Origin: Gammaproteobacteria bacterium
GTDB taxonomy: Bacteria > Pseudomonadota > Gammaproteobacteria > SZUA-140
Length of the DNA: 64,000 nt
Reading direction: 5' to 3'
Assembly (NCBI GenBank): GCA_015491865.1
Contig: WFVD01000008.1
Location: forward strand, 62,001 to 126,000
A model generated the notes under the pieces. It made no database searches. It was not told the origin of the DNA and saw only the letters and a program-made list of their open reading frames with translations. The position numbers and the translations under genes were made by a program. Below, one piece after another: positions 1-8,900 of this stretch (position 1 is the first letter of the stretch; each line of letters begins with the position of its first letter).

Positions 1-384
1 TGCGATAAAGTCGGTGACCTGAAAAAAGGTGGTTCCCGTTTTTCGTGCGAACAGCATCATGGCGACCAGAACCCCCAAAAGACCACCATGAAATGACATT
101 CCACCCTGCCAGACATAGAAAATAGAGATCGGATCTTCTAGACGGCTGGCAAGGTCATAAAAAAGGATGTAGCCAAGGCGGCCGCCAGCGACCACCCCGA
201 TGGCGCCGTAAAAGATAAGGTCACTAATCTGTTCCGGGGTGAATAGTGCGCCCGGTTTTCGCGCACGTAGAGAGCCAAGCCACCATGCGGAGGCAAAAGC
301 GAACAGGTACATCAGCCCGTACCAGTGAATTTTAACGAGGCCAAGGTCGAGGGCAACCGGGTCAATATCTGGGTGGATCAACAA
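1..384 (-). CDS. lgt: Prolipoprotein diacylglyceryl transferase, N-terminal part
   Basis: Inner-membrane enzyme that moves diacylglycerol from phosphatidylglycerol to the lipobox cysteine of prolipoproteins. The reverse strand reads 128 codons without a stop up to the window edge, so the 3' half is missing. The protein starts M-L-I-H-P-D-I-D-P-V and shows the family segments HWYGLMYLFAF, GGRLGYILFYD and GGMSFHGGLLGV, in the order and spacing of E. coli Lgt. The only in-frame starts after the upstream stop (394-396) are TTG codons at 384 and 381; 384 is chosen because a weak AAGG lies about 10 nt upstream. Identity is seen from conserved segments; the TTG start is inferred. Confidence 0.93.
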   Translation of the reverse strand, partial: MLIHPDIDPVALDLGLVKIHWYGLMYLFAFASAWWLGSLRARKPGALFTPEQISDLIFYGAIGVVAGGRLGYILFYDLASRLEDPISIFYVWQGGMSFHGGLLGVLVAMMLFARKTGTTFFQVTDFIA

Positions 385-704
385 GTGGTAAACTACCTTA
401 TATCATTGATTTTTAGCGTTATACTCTATTTTAAAGAGGCGATAAAAATAATTTTCAACCAGAAAAGGGGTTGATGAAAACAGTATAACGGGAGATCTTC
501 TCTTGGCAAAGGTAACATTATGGGCTATCGCTTTATTTTCCCGGCAGAAAAAAGGATAATAGCGGGCTCGAAACGATCCTTGCGCCAGATCCAACGCGCT
601 GTTTCCTGAAGAATTCCTGCTAATGTGGCCAGGCAAGTGGCAAAAGCCATCGTCGGTTATGATCGGCAAAACAGTTTTATTTTTAAAGTGAAGAGGAAAA
701 CCGT
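385..704. other. Divergent intergenic region lgt/fbp
   Basis: About 320 bases separate the divergent lgt and fbp starts. It must hold both promoters, but I see no convincing -35/-10 pair, operator or RNA fold. A minus-strand open frame at 403-669 starts with TTG, lacks a ribosome site and resembles nothing. The GAGGAAAA sequence just before 705 is the fbp ribosome-binding site. Confidence 0.5.
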
Positions 705-1709
705 ATGCATATTGGTGAGACTATTACGCAGTTCATTATTGAAGAGCAGCGCCGTGTTGGTGGAAATGGTGATTTTACCGCGTTACTCAATGACGTTTTT
801 ACTTCATGTAAGGCGATCTCTGGCGCGGTAAACAAGGGTGACCTGATCGGCGTACTGGGTAGTGCAGAGAGTGAAAACATTCAGGGTGAAACCCAGAAGA
901 AACTCGATATCATCTCAAATGATATGATGATCAACGCCAATATCTGGGGCGGGCATCTTGCGGCGATGGCCTCAGAAGAGATGGATGATATTTATGAGAT
1001 TCCAGACCAGTACCCGCGTGGTAAATACCTGCTGGTCTTTGATCCTCTGGACGGTTCATCAAACATCGACGTCAATATCTCTGTTGGTACTATCTTCTCC
1101 ATCCTGCGCTGTCCCGATGGCGTTGAAAAGCCAACCGCTGAAGATTTTATGCAGCCAGGCACCGAGCAGGTCTGTGCCGGTTATGCACTCTATGGCCCAT
1201 CAACCATGATGGTGATGACCACAGGCCACGGTGTAAACGCCTTTACTCTGGATCAGAATGTTGGTGAATTCATCCTGACTCAGAAAGATATGAAGATTCC
1301 AGAAGATACAGCAGAATTTTCAATCAACGCCTCTAACCAGCGTTTCTGGGAGCCACCTGTGCAGCGTTATGTTGCTGAGTGCCTGGCCGGTAAAGATGGC
1401 GAAGCGCGAGACAAAAACTTTAACATGCGCTGGGTGGCGTCAATGGTAGCCGAGGTGCACCGCATCCTGACACGTGGCGGAATCTTTCTCTATCCAAAAG
1501 ATAACAAAGATCCAGCAATGGCCGGAAAGCTGCGTCTGATGTACGAAGCCAATCCTATGTCGATGATAGTTGAGCAGGCTGGTGGCGTTTCATCTACCGG
1601 TCGTGAGCGCATCATGGAGATCCAGCCAACAGGTCTGCATCAGCGTGTGCCGGTAATTCTGGGTTCAAAGAATGAAGTTGAGCGTGTTATCTCTTACCAC
1701 AAAGGGTAA
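705..1709 (+). CDS. fbp: Fructose-1,6-bisphosphatase, class I
   Basis: Hydrolyses fructose 1,6-bisphosphate to fructose 6-phosphate in gluconeogenesis, and in the Calvin cycle of autotrophs. The 334-residue length is normal for class I enzymes. Visible family motifs are the metal-binding E91-E92 region, D-P-L-D-G-S-S-N at 113-120 and the signature [11 protein letters not shown] at 275-285, followed by E-Q-A-G-G. The ATG at 705 has a good GAGGAAAA ribosome site. The gene stands alone: divergent lgt lies upstream, an intrinsic terminator follows and the next gene is on the other strand. Whether it serves gluconeogenesis or CO2 fixation cannot be told here, since no RuBisCO or phosphoribulokinase gene is in the window. 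Confidence 0.96.
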   Translation: MHIGETITQFIIEEQRRVGGNGDFTALLNDVFTSCKAISGAVNKGDLIGVLGSAESENIQGETQKKLDIISNDMMINANIWGGHLAAMASEEMDDIYEIPDQYPRGKYLLVFDPLDGSSNIDVNISVGTIFSILRCPDGVEKPTAEDFMQPGTEQVCAGYALYGPSTMMVMTTGHGVNAFTLDQNVGEFILTQKDMKIPEDTAEFSINASNQRFWEPPVQRYVAECLAGKDGEARDKNFNMRWVASMVAEVHRILTRGGIFLYPKDNKDPAMAGKLRLMYEANPMSMIVEQAGGVSSTGRERIMEIQPTGLHQRVPVILGSKNEVERVISYHKG

Positions 1710-1739
1710 CTACCACAGGAAAGAATCAGTATGAAAGAG

Positions 1740-1765
1740 ATCCCCGCAGTCGCGGGGATTTTTTT
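1740..1765 (+). terminator. Intrinsic terminator of fbp
   Basis: An 8-bp GC-rich stem (ATCCCCGC / GCGGGGAT, loop AGT-C) at 1740-1758 is followed by a run of seven T. It sits 30 bases after the fbp stop and ends before the convergent yajQ gene. Confidence 0.9.
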
Positions 1766-1805
1766 AGCTGGCGAACGGGGTGCTTAAGAGCGGATTGCTG
1801 CAGCC

Positions 1806-2294
1806 TTAGTCGCGGAAATTCTCATACTGCAGCGGCAGGTCGAGATCAGACTCACGGAAAAGCGCAATTGCCTGCTGCAGGTCGTCACGCTTCTTTCCGG
1901 TAATGCGCACTTTATCGCCTTGAATTGCCGCCTGCACCTTAAGCCTGGACTCCTTCGTGATCTTCACCAGCTTTTTGGCAAACAGAGCATCGATACCCTG
2001 CTGTAGGTTGATTGCCTGATGAACCTCTTTTCCCTGAGTGATAGCATTTTCTGTTTTAAGGGAGGAGAGGTCAACACCGCGTTTTGAGAGTTTGTTGTGG
2101 AGGATGCTGGTCATCTGCTGTAGCTGAAAAGTACTCTCCGCATGCATCATGATGGCCGACTCTTTTTCCTTCAACTCAAAACGGGCACTGCTCCCCTTGA
2201 AGTCAAAACGGGTACCAACTTCACGGTTGGCCTGATCAATCGCATTGTTGACCTCATGCAGATCAACTTCTGATACAACATCAAATGATGGCAT
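1806..2294 (-). CDS. yajQ: YajQ family nucleotide-binding protein
   Basis: A 162-residue cytoplasmic protein that matches the YajQ/UPF0234 family along its whole length: M-P-S-F-D-V-V-S-E-V-D at the start, R-F-D-F-K-G-S in the first ferredoxin-like half, and K-V-R-I-T-G-K-K-R-D-D-L-Q near the end. Members bind cyclic di-GMP in Xanthomonas and Pseudomonas, and nucleotides or RNA elsewhere; the ligand here is not known. It lies 34 bases downstream of the histone-fold doublet gene on the same strand, so the two are probably co-transcribed. Confidence 0.93.
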   Translation of the reverse strand: MPSFDVVSEVDLHEVNNAIDQANREVGTRFDFKGSSARFELKEKESAIMMHAESTFQLQQMTSILHNKLSKRGVDLSSLKTENAITQGKEVHQAINLQQGIDALFAKKLVKITKESRLKVQAAIQGDKVRITGKKRDDLQQAIALFRESDLDLPLQYENFRD

Positions 2295-2328
2295 CTGATC
2301 GCTTCCTGTTCAGTTGGTGTAACCTGCC

Positions 2329-2709
2329 TTAAGGCAGGTCACGATCCATCACCGTCTTGCGGCGATCTTTCTGCGCATTGGCAATGGCTTCATCACAAAG
2401 TTTTGCAACGATACCAGAGAGGGCTGGAACAACATTACCCGCGGTGCTCATACCGTCTGATTTCTCTTTGATGTAAGCCTTAAGCTTGGAGGTGACAACC
2501 AGTGGGTCGTGCGAGCCGGTATCGCTGTTGAAATCGCGATCCATCACCGTTTTGCGGCGATCTTTGATCGTGTTTTCAATGGCGGTATCACAGCGGGCAC
2601 GGATCAGATCTGAAAGCGCAGGGGCGAAATTGCCAGCAGTGCTCATGCCATCAGATTTTTCTTTAATGTAGCCTTTGATTTTAGAGATTACCACCAATGT
2701 TTCACTCAT
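2329..2709 (-). CDS. Tandem (doublet) bacterial histone-fold protein
   Basis: A 126-residue protein built from two copies of one unit, residues 5-60 and 70-125, repeated with a 65-residue (195-base) period. Each copy has a short helix (S-K-[IL]-K-x-Y-I-K-E-K), a loop (S-D-G-M-S-T-A-G-N), a long helix and the ending D-R-R-K-T-V-M-D-R-D. That ending closely resembles the R-K-T-[IV]-K-A-E-D-I segment of archaeal histones, and the preceding helices match in order and length; helix 3 is almost absent. The start ATG at 2709 has a GGAG ribosome site; a longer frame upstream has none. Histone-like DNA or protein binding is inferred from the pattern. The gene appears to lead an operon with yajQ. Confidence 0.75.
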   Translation of the reverse strand: MSETLVVISKIKGYIKEKSDGMSTAGNFAPALSDLIRARCDTAIENTIKDRRKTVMDRDFNSDTGSHDPLVVTSKLKAYIKEKSDGMSTAGNVVPALSGIVAKLCDEAIANAQKDRRKTVMDRDLP

Positions 2710-2912
2710 ATTTACTTCTCCAAAAAGTATTAAATAGTTGACGGCCTGTATCAGATAATGCCGATGGCCCTCGATTGTACGCCATTCAGAAATTAAATCA
2801 CATCGCAAAACAGGTGGAAATTAGCGCTATTTTAAAGGTATGAAGAGTCTCAGCGATGGTGAATAGAAGCAGAAAGCTTTGGATCGTCGTCCGCCGGCTA
2901 GAGGAGGTGGGA

Positions 2913-2930
2913 ATGAAAAAGGTGCTCTGA
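2913..2930 (+). CDS. Possible five-residue leader ORF
   Basis: The sequence AGGAGGTG at 2902-2909 is a near-perfect anti-16S match, four bases before an ATG that opens only five codons (M-K-K-V-L, stop 2928-2930). A 10-bp inverted repeat follows 8 bases later and the next gene begins at 3093. This is the layout of a translated leader or attenuator, but a chance match cannot be excluded. Confidence 0.25.
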   Translation: MKKVL

Positions 2931-2937
2931 CCACATT

Positions 2938-2978
2938 ATCAGGGAAGGATTGGTTGAGATGCTTTATACTTCCCTGAT
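2938..2978. repeat. 10-bp inverted repeat
   Basis: ATCAGGGAAG (2938-2947) is exactly complementary to CTTCCCTGAT (2969-2978), with 21 bases between. It could form a long-loop hairpin in the leader of the 3093 gene or be a paired operator. No T-run follows. Confidence 0.55.
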
Positions 2979-3092
2979 GATTGCGCGCTCTACTTTCTGT
3001 AGCAGAAAATAAAGAACGGCGACTCGCTAGCGCCTGTTCCACTCCCCTCATCAATAAACATTCATGGTTTTCGATAAAAGAGATTAGTGATA

Positions 3093-3404
3093 ATGGCTAA
3101 AACAGATAAATATGTAGGTATTTACAACGAAGTGAATGGTGGCATGACAACCATCGGCAAGCTGATTCGAGATGCCTGGGTTTTCGGAATCATCCCTGAA
3201 ACAGAGAGTTGTGAGGGGTGGAACTATAATCGTGTTAATGAGCTGATGCAGCAGGTGGATGCAGAGTGGGATAAATACGGTTGCATGGTTGGAGAGCTGC
3301 CTAATGAGTTAAGAGCGCGGCATGAGCGTATCCATGGTGCTGCTATTGCTAAAGCCAGAACCGCAGGCTGGAGTGGTGAATTTGAAACGGATGATGAGCA
3401 GTAA
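3093..3404 (+). CDS. Conserved hypothetical protein (103 aa)
   Basis: A small soluble acidic protein with no signal peptide and no membrane segment. It starts A-K-T-D-K-Y-V-G-I-Y-N-E-V-N-G-G-M-T, continues I-G-K-L-I-R-D-A-W-V-F-G-I-I-P-E, and ends with a charged helix and D-D-E tail. The pattern resembles uncharacterised proteins I associate with gammaproteobacteria, but I cannot name a family. The ATG at 3093 is preferred over the in-frame GTG at 3087; the ribosome site (AGAGA) is weak. The gene stands alone, with the histone-fold gene divergent upstream and the lipoprotein gene convergent downstream. Function unknown. Confidence 0.75.
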   Translation: MAKTDKYVGIYNEVNGGMTTIGKLIRDAWVFGIIPETESCEGWNYNRVNELMQQVDAEWDKYGCMVGELPNELRARHERIHGAAIAKARTAGWSGEFETDDEQ

Positions 3405-3459
3405 ATAGTTGAAACAGGCTGGGGTGGCAGGGGATAGGCCAGATAGTGTTTGTACGTAA

Positions 3460-4410
3460 TTAATAGATGGTTTTGCTTGCGATAGATGAAAAATCACTTT
3501 CGACCATAAATTGATCATAGACCGTCATAGCAAAAAAATGAGTCCCTGTTGCCAGGCCGTCTATTTTATATTCGTTCACAGTCGGATCAGCAATATCAAC
3601 GAGAAGGCTTAAATTAGTGGCATCTCTGCCAGAGTATATTTTAAAGCCTGCCAGCTCGCTTAAGGTGATCACCGAGTTATCAACACGCGTTGAGGGGGGA
3701 ACCCAGGATAATGTCGCGCTTGTTGAGGTGACGGTAATGTTAAAACTCGCCAGGGAGGCCTCACTCACCCCGTCGTTCACGAATAGCTGAATATCACTGT
3801 AGGTTCCAACATCAGATTCGGCAGGGGTGCCAGATAAACGTCCGGTAGCTGAGTCAAAGGTCAGCCATGAGGGCCTGTTCAGAACCGAAAATAGCAGGGA
3901 ATTACGGCCATTATTAGTGGCGACTGGAGTGAATGAATAGGCACGGTTTTCTTGGGCGATGAGTGGAGGACTCCCAGAGATTTGCAGTGGCAAGAGGCTC
4001 TTTTCCTCTACCGTGATAGAGAATGGTGGTAACGAGGAGACGTGCACCCCGTCGGATACCGTTACCAATATATCGCTGAACAGCCCTACGTCACTGGAAG
4101 CAGGGGTGCCACTTAACTCGCCAGTGGCAGGGTTGAAGCTTAGCCAGAGGGGTTTATTGGTGATTTGGAATGTGAGATTAGCATTTTCTGGATCTGAGCT
4201 TTCAGGCATAAACTGGTAGCTGCTGCCCGTTGTAATGATGGCGGAAGGAACGCCATTAATTAATGGCGCCAAGTTGCTGTTATCTTTTGTAAGGCTTTTA
4301 GTAATAGTGTCGTTATGATTACCCTGTGTACTGCTGCTACCCCCGCCCCCACAGGCAGTTAACAGCACCAGCAGAGAGGTGTACGCTATCGATAATTTTA
4401 GATTTCTCAT
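3460..4410 (-). CDS. Lipoprotein with two putative Ig (He_PIG-like) domains and a fibronectin-III-like domain
   Basis: A 316-residue exported lipoprotein: signal peptide 1-19, lipobox L-L-T-A-C with lipidated C20, then a glycine/serine linker. Two homologous beta-sandwich units follow. Each carries a P-A-T-G-x-L-S-G-T-P or S-A-T-G-R-L-S-G-T-P motif followed by S-D-V-G-x-[FY]-S-D-I and a [SN]-D-G turn, typical of putative Ig/cadherin-like domains. The C-terminal ~80 residues resemble a fibronectin type III domain (L-S-W-V-P-P-S-T-R ... G-F-K-I-Y). The start at 4410 is chosen because the signal peptide begins there; the longer frame to 4533 has no signal character. Residue 21 is glycine rather than Asp, so outer-membrane placement is expected. 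An adhesion or surface-binding role is inferred only. Confidence 0.85.
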   Translation of the reverse strand: MRNLKLSIAYTSLLVLLTACGGGGSSSTQGNHNDTITKSLTKDNSNLAPLINGVPSAIITTGSSYQFMPESSDPENANLTFQITNKPLWLSFNPATGELSGTPASSDVGLFSDILVTVSDGVHVSSLPPFSITVEEKSLLPLQISGSPPLIAQENRAYSFTPVATNNGRNSLLFSVLNRPSWLTFDSATGRLSGTPAESDVGTYSDIQLFVNDGVSEASLASFNITVTSTSATLSWVPPSTRVDNSVITLSELAGFKIYSGRDATNLSLLVDIADPTVNEYKIDGLATGTHFFAMTVYDQFMVESDFSSIASKTIY

Positions 4411-4566
4411 AACATCCTTGTTTTGATATGTTTGATGGCTTAATGAGATTATCGTGCAAAGGTCTCTATCGGTATAAAGTTTATAGGGTCTTTTTTCGTA
4501 GCAGAAAATAACACGTAAGGCATGTGAATTCATAGCCTGAAATCAGAAATGAGAGGTATGTCACAA

Positions 4567-5895
4567 TTATTTTTGATTATGGTCATTTAACTGACTGGCG
4601 TGGGGCAGATGCACCTCCTCAACTTGTCCGGCATTAAGGTCATGAAATGTTTCAATTGAGATATTATTTTCAGATTTAGCGATAATGGTGGTGATCGCGG
4701 CATCACCGGTAACATTAACAGCGGTGCGCATCATATCAAGCAGGCGATCAACTCCCATGATCAATGCGATTCCCTCTACAGGTAGACCGACCTGGTTCAA
4801 TACCATTGCGAGCATAATCAAACCAACACCGGGCACTCCGGCGGTTCCGATGGAAGCGAGCACCGCCATGCCGATTACGGTCAGGTACCCCATCAACCCA
4901 AGGTCGATGCCGTAGACATTCGCGATAAAGACCGTTGCGACACCCTGCATAATGGCGGTGCCGTCCATATTAATGGTGGCACCAAAGGGCACCACAAAGG
5001 AGGCAGTCGAGTTATCAACCCCAAGACGTTTTTCGACACTGCGCAGCGTTACCGGGATCGTCGCATTTGAGCTTGAGGTGCTGAAGGCGAAGATCTGGGC
5101 GGTGCGCATCTTGCGTAAAAAGATGAGTGGATCGAGTTTTGAAAAGAGTTTAAAGATCACCATCAAGGTCCCGCCTGCATGCAGTAGCAGTACAATTGCG
5201 ACCACGGCAAAATAACTGATCATCGGCAGAATCAGACCTAGCCCCTGTAGTGAAAAAGTTTTTGCCATCAAAGCAAACACACCGTAAGGGGCGATATGCA
5301 TCACCACCGTGACCACCTGCATCATCACCTCATTAAGCCGTTCGGCCGCTTCAGCAATTGGGCGAGCCTTTTCACCGACCATCAAAATAGAGACAGCAAA
5401 TAGAATGGTAAAAAAGATAATCTGCAGCATATTGCCACTGGCGTAAGCGGCGACAGGATTGCTTGGCACAAGGTCGATAAAGACCTGTGTGATCGGCGGT
5501 GCTGCTGGAGCCGTAAAGTTACTGGTGGCGCTATTGCTCAGTTCAAAGCCCTGGCCTGGGCCGACAAGTGAGGCCACCGCGATCGCAAGGGAGATCGCAA
5601 GTGCGGTAGTTAACAGAAACAGTAAAAAAGCCTTTAGTCCGACACGCCCGAGTTTATTGATATCCCCAAGCCCGCAAACACCACAGATAAGCGAAAAGGT
5701 GACTAATGGAACAACCAGCATCTTCAGCAGGTTGATGAAGATTGCACCAGCAACATGAAACAGGCCATTAACAAAATAGTCCTGTACAAAAGCGACATCA
5801 CTGGCGAGCGCATTAATCAGGCTACCGAGGATTAACCCGGCACACATCCAGATGAGTATCTTCGTTGTCATGTTCTGTTTTGCCTGCATGGTCAC
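4567..5895 (-). CDS. Dicarboxylate/amino acid:cation symporter (SDF/DAACS family)
   Basis: A 442-residue inner-membrane transporter with about eight helices plus re-entrant loops. Family motifs are in order: serine-rich hairpin 1 (F-S-T-S-S-S-N-A-T-I-P-V-T), N-M-D-G-T in TM7, hairpin 2 (V-P-G-V-G-L-I-M-L), and D-R-x-L-D-M-M-R-T-A-V-N-V-T-G-D in TM8. The TM8 arginine binds the side-chain carboxylate of aspartate/glutamate in GltPh, so glutamate or aspartate is a likely substrate; C4-dicarboxylates remain possible. It follows the LVIVD gene by 49 bases on the same strand and may be co-transcribed. The coupling ion (Na+ or H+) cannot be read. Confidence 0.92.
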   Translation of the reverse strand: MTMQAKQNMTTKILIWMCAGLILGSLINALASDVAFVQDYFVNGLFHVAGAIFINLLKMLVVPLVTFSLICGVCGLGDINKLGRVGLKAFLLFLLTTALAISLAIAVASLVGPGQGFELSNSATSNFTAPAAPPITQVFIDLVPSNPVAAYASGNMLQIIFFTILFAVSILMVGEKARPIAEAAERLNEVMMQVVTVVMHIAPYGVFALMAKTFSLQGLGLILPMISYFAVVAIVLLLHAGGTLMVIFKLFSKLDPLIFLRKMRTAQIFAFSTSSSNATIPVTLRSVEKRLGVDNSTASFVVPFGATINMDGTAIMQGVATVFIANVYGIDLGLMGYLTVIGMAVLASIGTAGVPGVGLIMLAMVLNQVGLPVEGIALIMGVDRLLDMMRTAVNVTGDAAITTIIAKSENNISIETFHDLNAGQVEEVHLPHASQLNDHNQK

Positions 5896-5944
5896 TCCAC
5901 TGTTGCCGCGTTTACTGGATTAGACTTGGTCAAAAAGTAAGGGG

Positions 5945-8900
5945 TTACGGTGTCTCATTGTGCTTCTGTTTCATCGCCTTTTGCAGGTTCTCTAACATCA
6001 GGCCGGGTTTACCAAACGGCTTCATTTCAAGCTTGATCGCGTTATATAAGGTTACGCTTCTGTTTTCATCATCGGTGACTAGCAGATGATAACCCCCCAG
6101 CGGCATCGTACTGGGCAGTGTTGTTGTCAGCACTCGTTTTTCCGCATCGATAACCAGAGTGCTCTCCGGCAACGGCTGAAGTGCAATGATATTAGTGCTG
6201 CCCGAAAAATAGAGTACGCCCCTGTGGATATTGAAGCGGTCAATCTCACCGTTGGTGTGGTAGCGGCCCAGCAGCTTCCACTGTGGCGCTTCGCTGATAT
6301 CGTATTGATAAACATAGTGCCCATCGACCGCTGCATAGAGTGTTGCGCCATCAATCTGAAAGTCACTGACGCTCATTGATATGGGGATCTGCCCCACAAC
6401 ACGTGGGGTTGCCGGTGCCGAAATATCCACCATTAAAATGCCATCACCAGGGCGGTGAAGATAGAGCGTAGTGCCCTCTTTACGCAGCAGTCCTGCGAGA
6501 CCCGAAAGCTTGAATGAATACAATCTTTTAAGTTTAGCGGGGTCATCACTGTCGATAATCTCAAGGCGCTGCTCATCGCTGGTGAGATAGATGGTATTGC
6601 CCTCATTCCAGAGAGCGATCAGTGGCACGTGGTAAGTGGTGCGCAGGAGCGGCGCCTGCGGTTTTGCCACATCAATAACGGTAACAGCACTGCCTTGTTC
6701 GGCGATATAAAGTTGGTCATCTGCGACGCGAATGATATCGGCGCGATGGCCAAGTTTGATCTGTTTTAACAGCTCTGCCTGAAACGGGTTGGTGATATCG
6801 ATAATAGAAATATATTGATTCTCCTGCGCAACATAGGCGTAGTGACCATCGATGGCAAGGTTGAGTGCGGCGCTTCCAAGATTGACCCCGGTAAACCAGG
6901 TTGGGTTGAGCGGGTTATTGATATCAAAGATCTGTAGCCCATCAATGCCGCTGGCGGTAAAGAGATAGTTATCGCGCGCGATGGCCTGCTGAACCGGGTC
7001 GTTACCCAGATAGCGGCCTAACAGCGCTGGGCGGCTGGGGTTACTGATATTAAGCACGGCAAGTCCGCCCCACCAGTCAAAAATATAGGCGTGTTCATCT
7101 TTAAGGCGCAATCCCCATGCGGCACCCTCTGTGTCGTAACTACCAACGATATGAGGCTGTGCCGGGTCACGAATGTCGATCACCTGGAGACCCGCTAGCC
7201 AGTCGGCAATATAGAGGTGGTTGTCCTTGCGCACGATTCCACGTGCATTACCCGGCGTTGCGACATGACTAATAGCCGTTGGGTTGGTGGGGTCGCTGAT
7301 ATCGACAATATAAACCCCATTGTCAAAAAAGGTGACGAAGGCGTAGTCACCATCAACCACCACATCTTCAGCGGCGCCACCGGGGGTGAATTCTCCGATC
7401 TGTTTCGGGGCCGTTGGGTCTCGGGTATCAAAGATCAGCAGCCCCGTTTCATCATCGGCAATAAATGTCAGTTCGCCACGCACCTGAATTCCCCACGCTT
7501 TACCGGCGGTGTTTGTGCTGCTGAGCAGGGTTGGTGCGCTGGGATTACTGATATCGATAATCTGAAAGCCACCGCGGTGGCTGGCCAGGTAGAGTCGGTT
7601 ACCTTGCAGTTGTGGAATATAGGCGAGCCCCGCAGTCTGTAATGTTGAGACAGGTTTGGGTTGATTGGGATCACTGACATCGACAATCAAAAGCCCGTGA
7701 TCATCATCGGCCACATAGGCATAGTCATCGCGTACAACGATACCCTTAGGGGAGCCCGCTGTTTTAAGGCTTGACAGTAACTGTGGTTGATGAGGCTCCG
7801 TGATATCGTAAAGATGAATACCGGAGAACCAGTCCGCCACGTAGAGAATATTGTCGCGAATAAAACCGCGTCGCTGGCCGCCGAAGTTAACCCCCTGGCC
7901 AAAGTCCAGCCCCTCATTACTAATCTGTGGCGGCGGGGTAGAGAAATCATATTCAAGTAGTTCATCAACAGAAATAGCAAACAGCCGCTTGCCCTGTTGT
8001 GTGAAGCTTATTAGCTGGCGCTCACTCTGTTCTGGATCACTATAGGTTGCAATGATTGATGGCATGTTCGGCATGCCGGCATCAAGCAGTGCGAGGTGGT
8101 TTTCATCATTCAGCACCATCACCCTTTTGCCCACAACATCAACACGAGTCACGTTGCCCGTTTTCTGGTGACTGCCGAGCCAGTCAAAGCGGTCTGGAGT
8201 GGCGATGTCAAACAGTGTTACTCCGGCTGTTGTGGTGGCAACATAAAGCACACCTTCACTCTGTTTAAGGCTGACGGCCGCATCGCTGGTAACGTATCGG
8301 CTGCGCGTGGTGATAGCCGTTGGCTCACTGCTATCAAGCACCGTGATACCGCTATCACCCATCGCAAGATAAATGCGTGACTCGCTAATAGTGAGATCAT
8401 AGCCCTCACCTTCAAGAGCAGTGGTTGATAGTAGCTGTGGATTGTTGGTTTTACTGGTATCGAGCGCCAGCAGGGTGTTGTTGGCGAGCAGAATAGCAGC
8501 AAAGCCGCTGGCCAGCACATCGAGGGCGATGATCGCATCGGTCGTTGTATAGCGACCGATCACCGCAGGTGAGGCTGGGTGCTGAATGTCAACAATCGAT
8601 AGCTGCATATCACCAGTAACATAGAGGCGGTTATTAATGGCGCGCAGCTGTTTTGCTGTGTGTGGTAGCTGCAGACGTGCGACTACGGTTGGTGCGATCG
8701 ATTCAGCAACATCAACCACGACTACCCCACCATTTGTGGTAGCAATAAAGGCGTGGTTGTTGGCTAGCGCCAGGTCAAACGCCAGCTCATTCTGGAGGGG
8801 CAGGCGCTGTTTAAGGTAGGGGCCGCCCGGTATCAGTAGCGCGTTTTTTACTCTGCTGAGCCTGTCGCTGGCAGAGTCGAGATCGACCTCGATGATACGC

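Larger units (their letters stand above)
2710..3092. other. Divergent intergenic region
   Basis: This 383-base region separates the histone-fold gene from a plus-strand gene. It contains a five-codon mini-ORF with a perfect Shine-Dalgarno (2902-2930) and an inverted repeat (2938-2978). A minus-strand open frame at 2827-3054 has no ribosome site or recognisable content and is not called. Confidence 0.5.

Noticed and set aside
403-669. Minus-strand 88-codon frame in the lgt/fbp interval
   Set aside because: It starts with TTG, has no ribosome site, an unusual residue mix and no recognisable motif.
2827-3054. Minus-strand 75-codon frame in the interval upstream of 3093
   Set aside because: No ribosome site, composition unlike a protein, and it overlaps the mini-ORF and inverted repeat on the other strand.
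7195-8538. Several frames on both strands across the LVIVD gene
   Set aside because: They are shadows of the repeated codon pattern; the minus-strand propeller frame alone shows conserved motifs.
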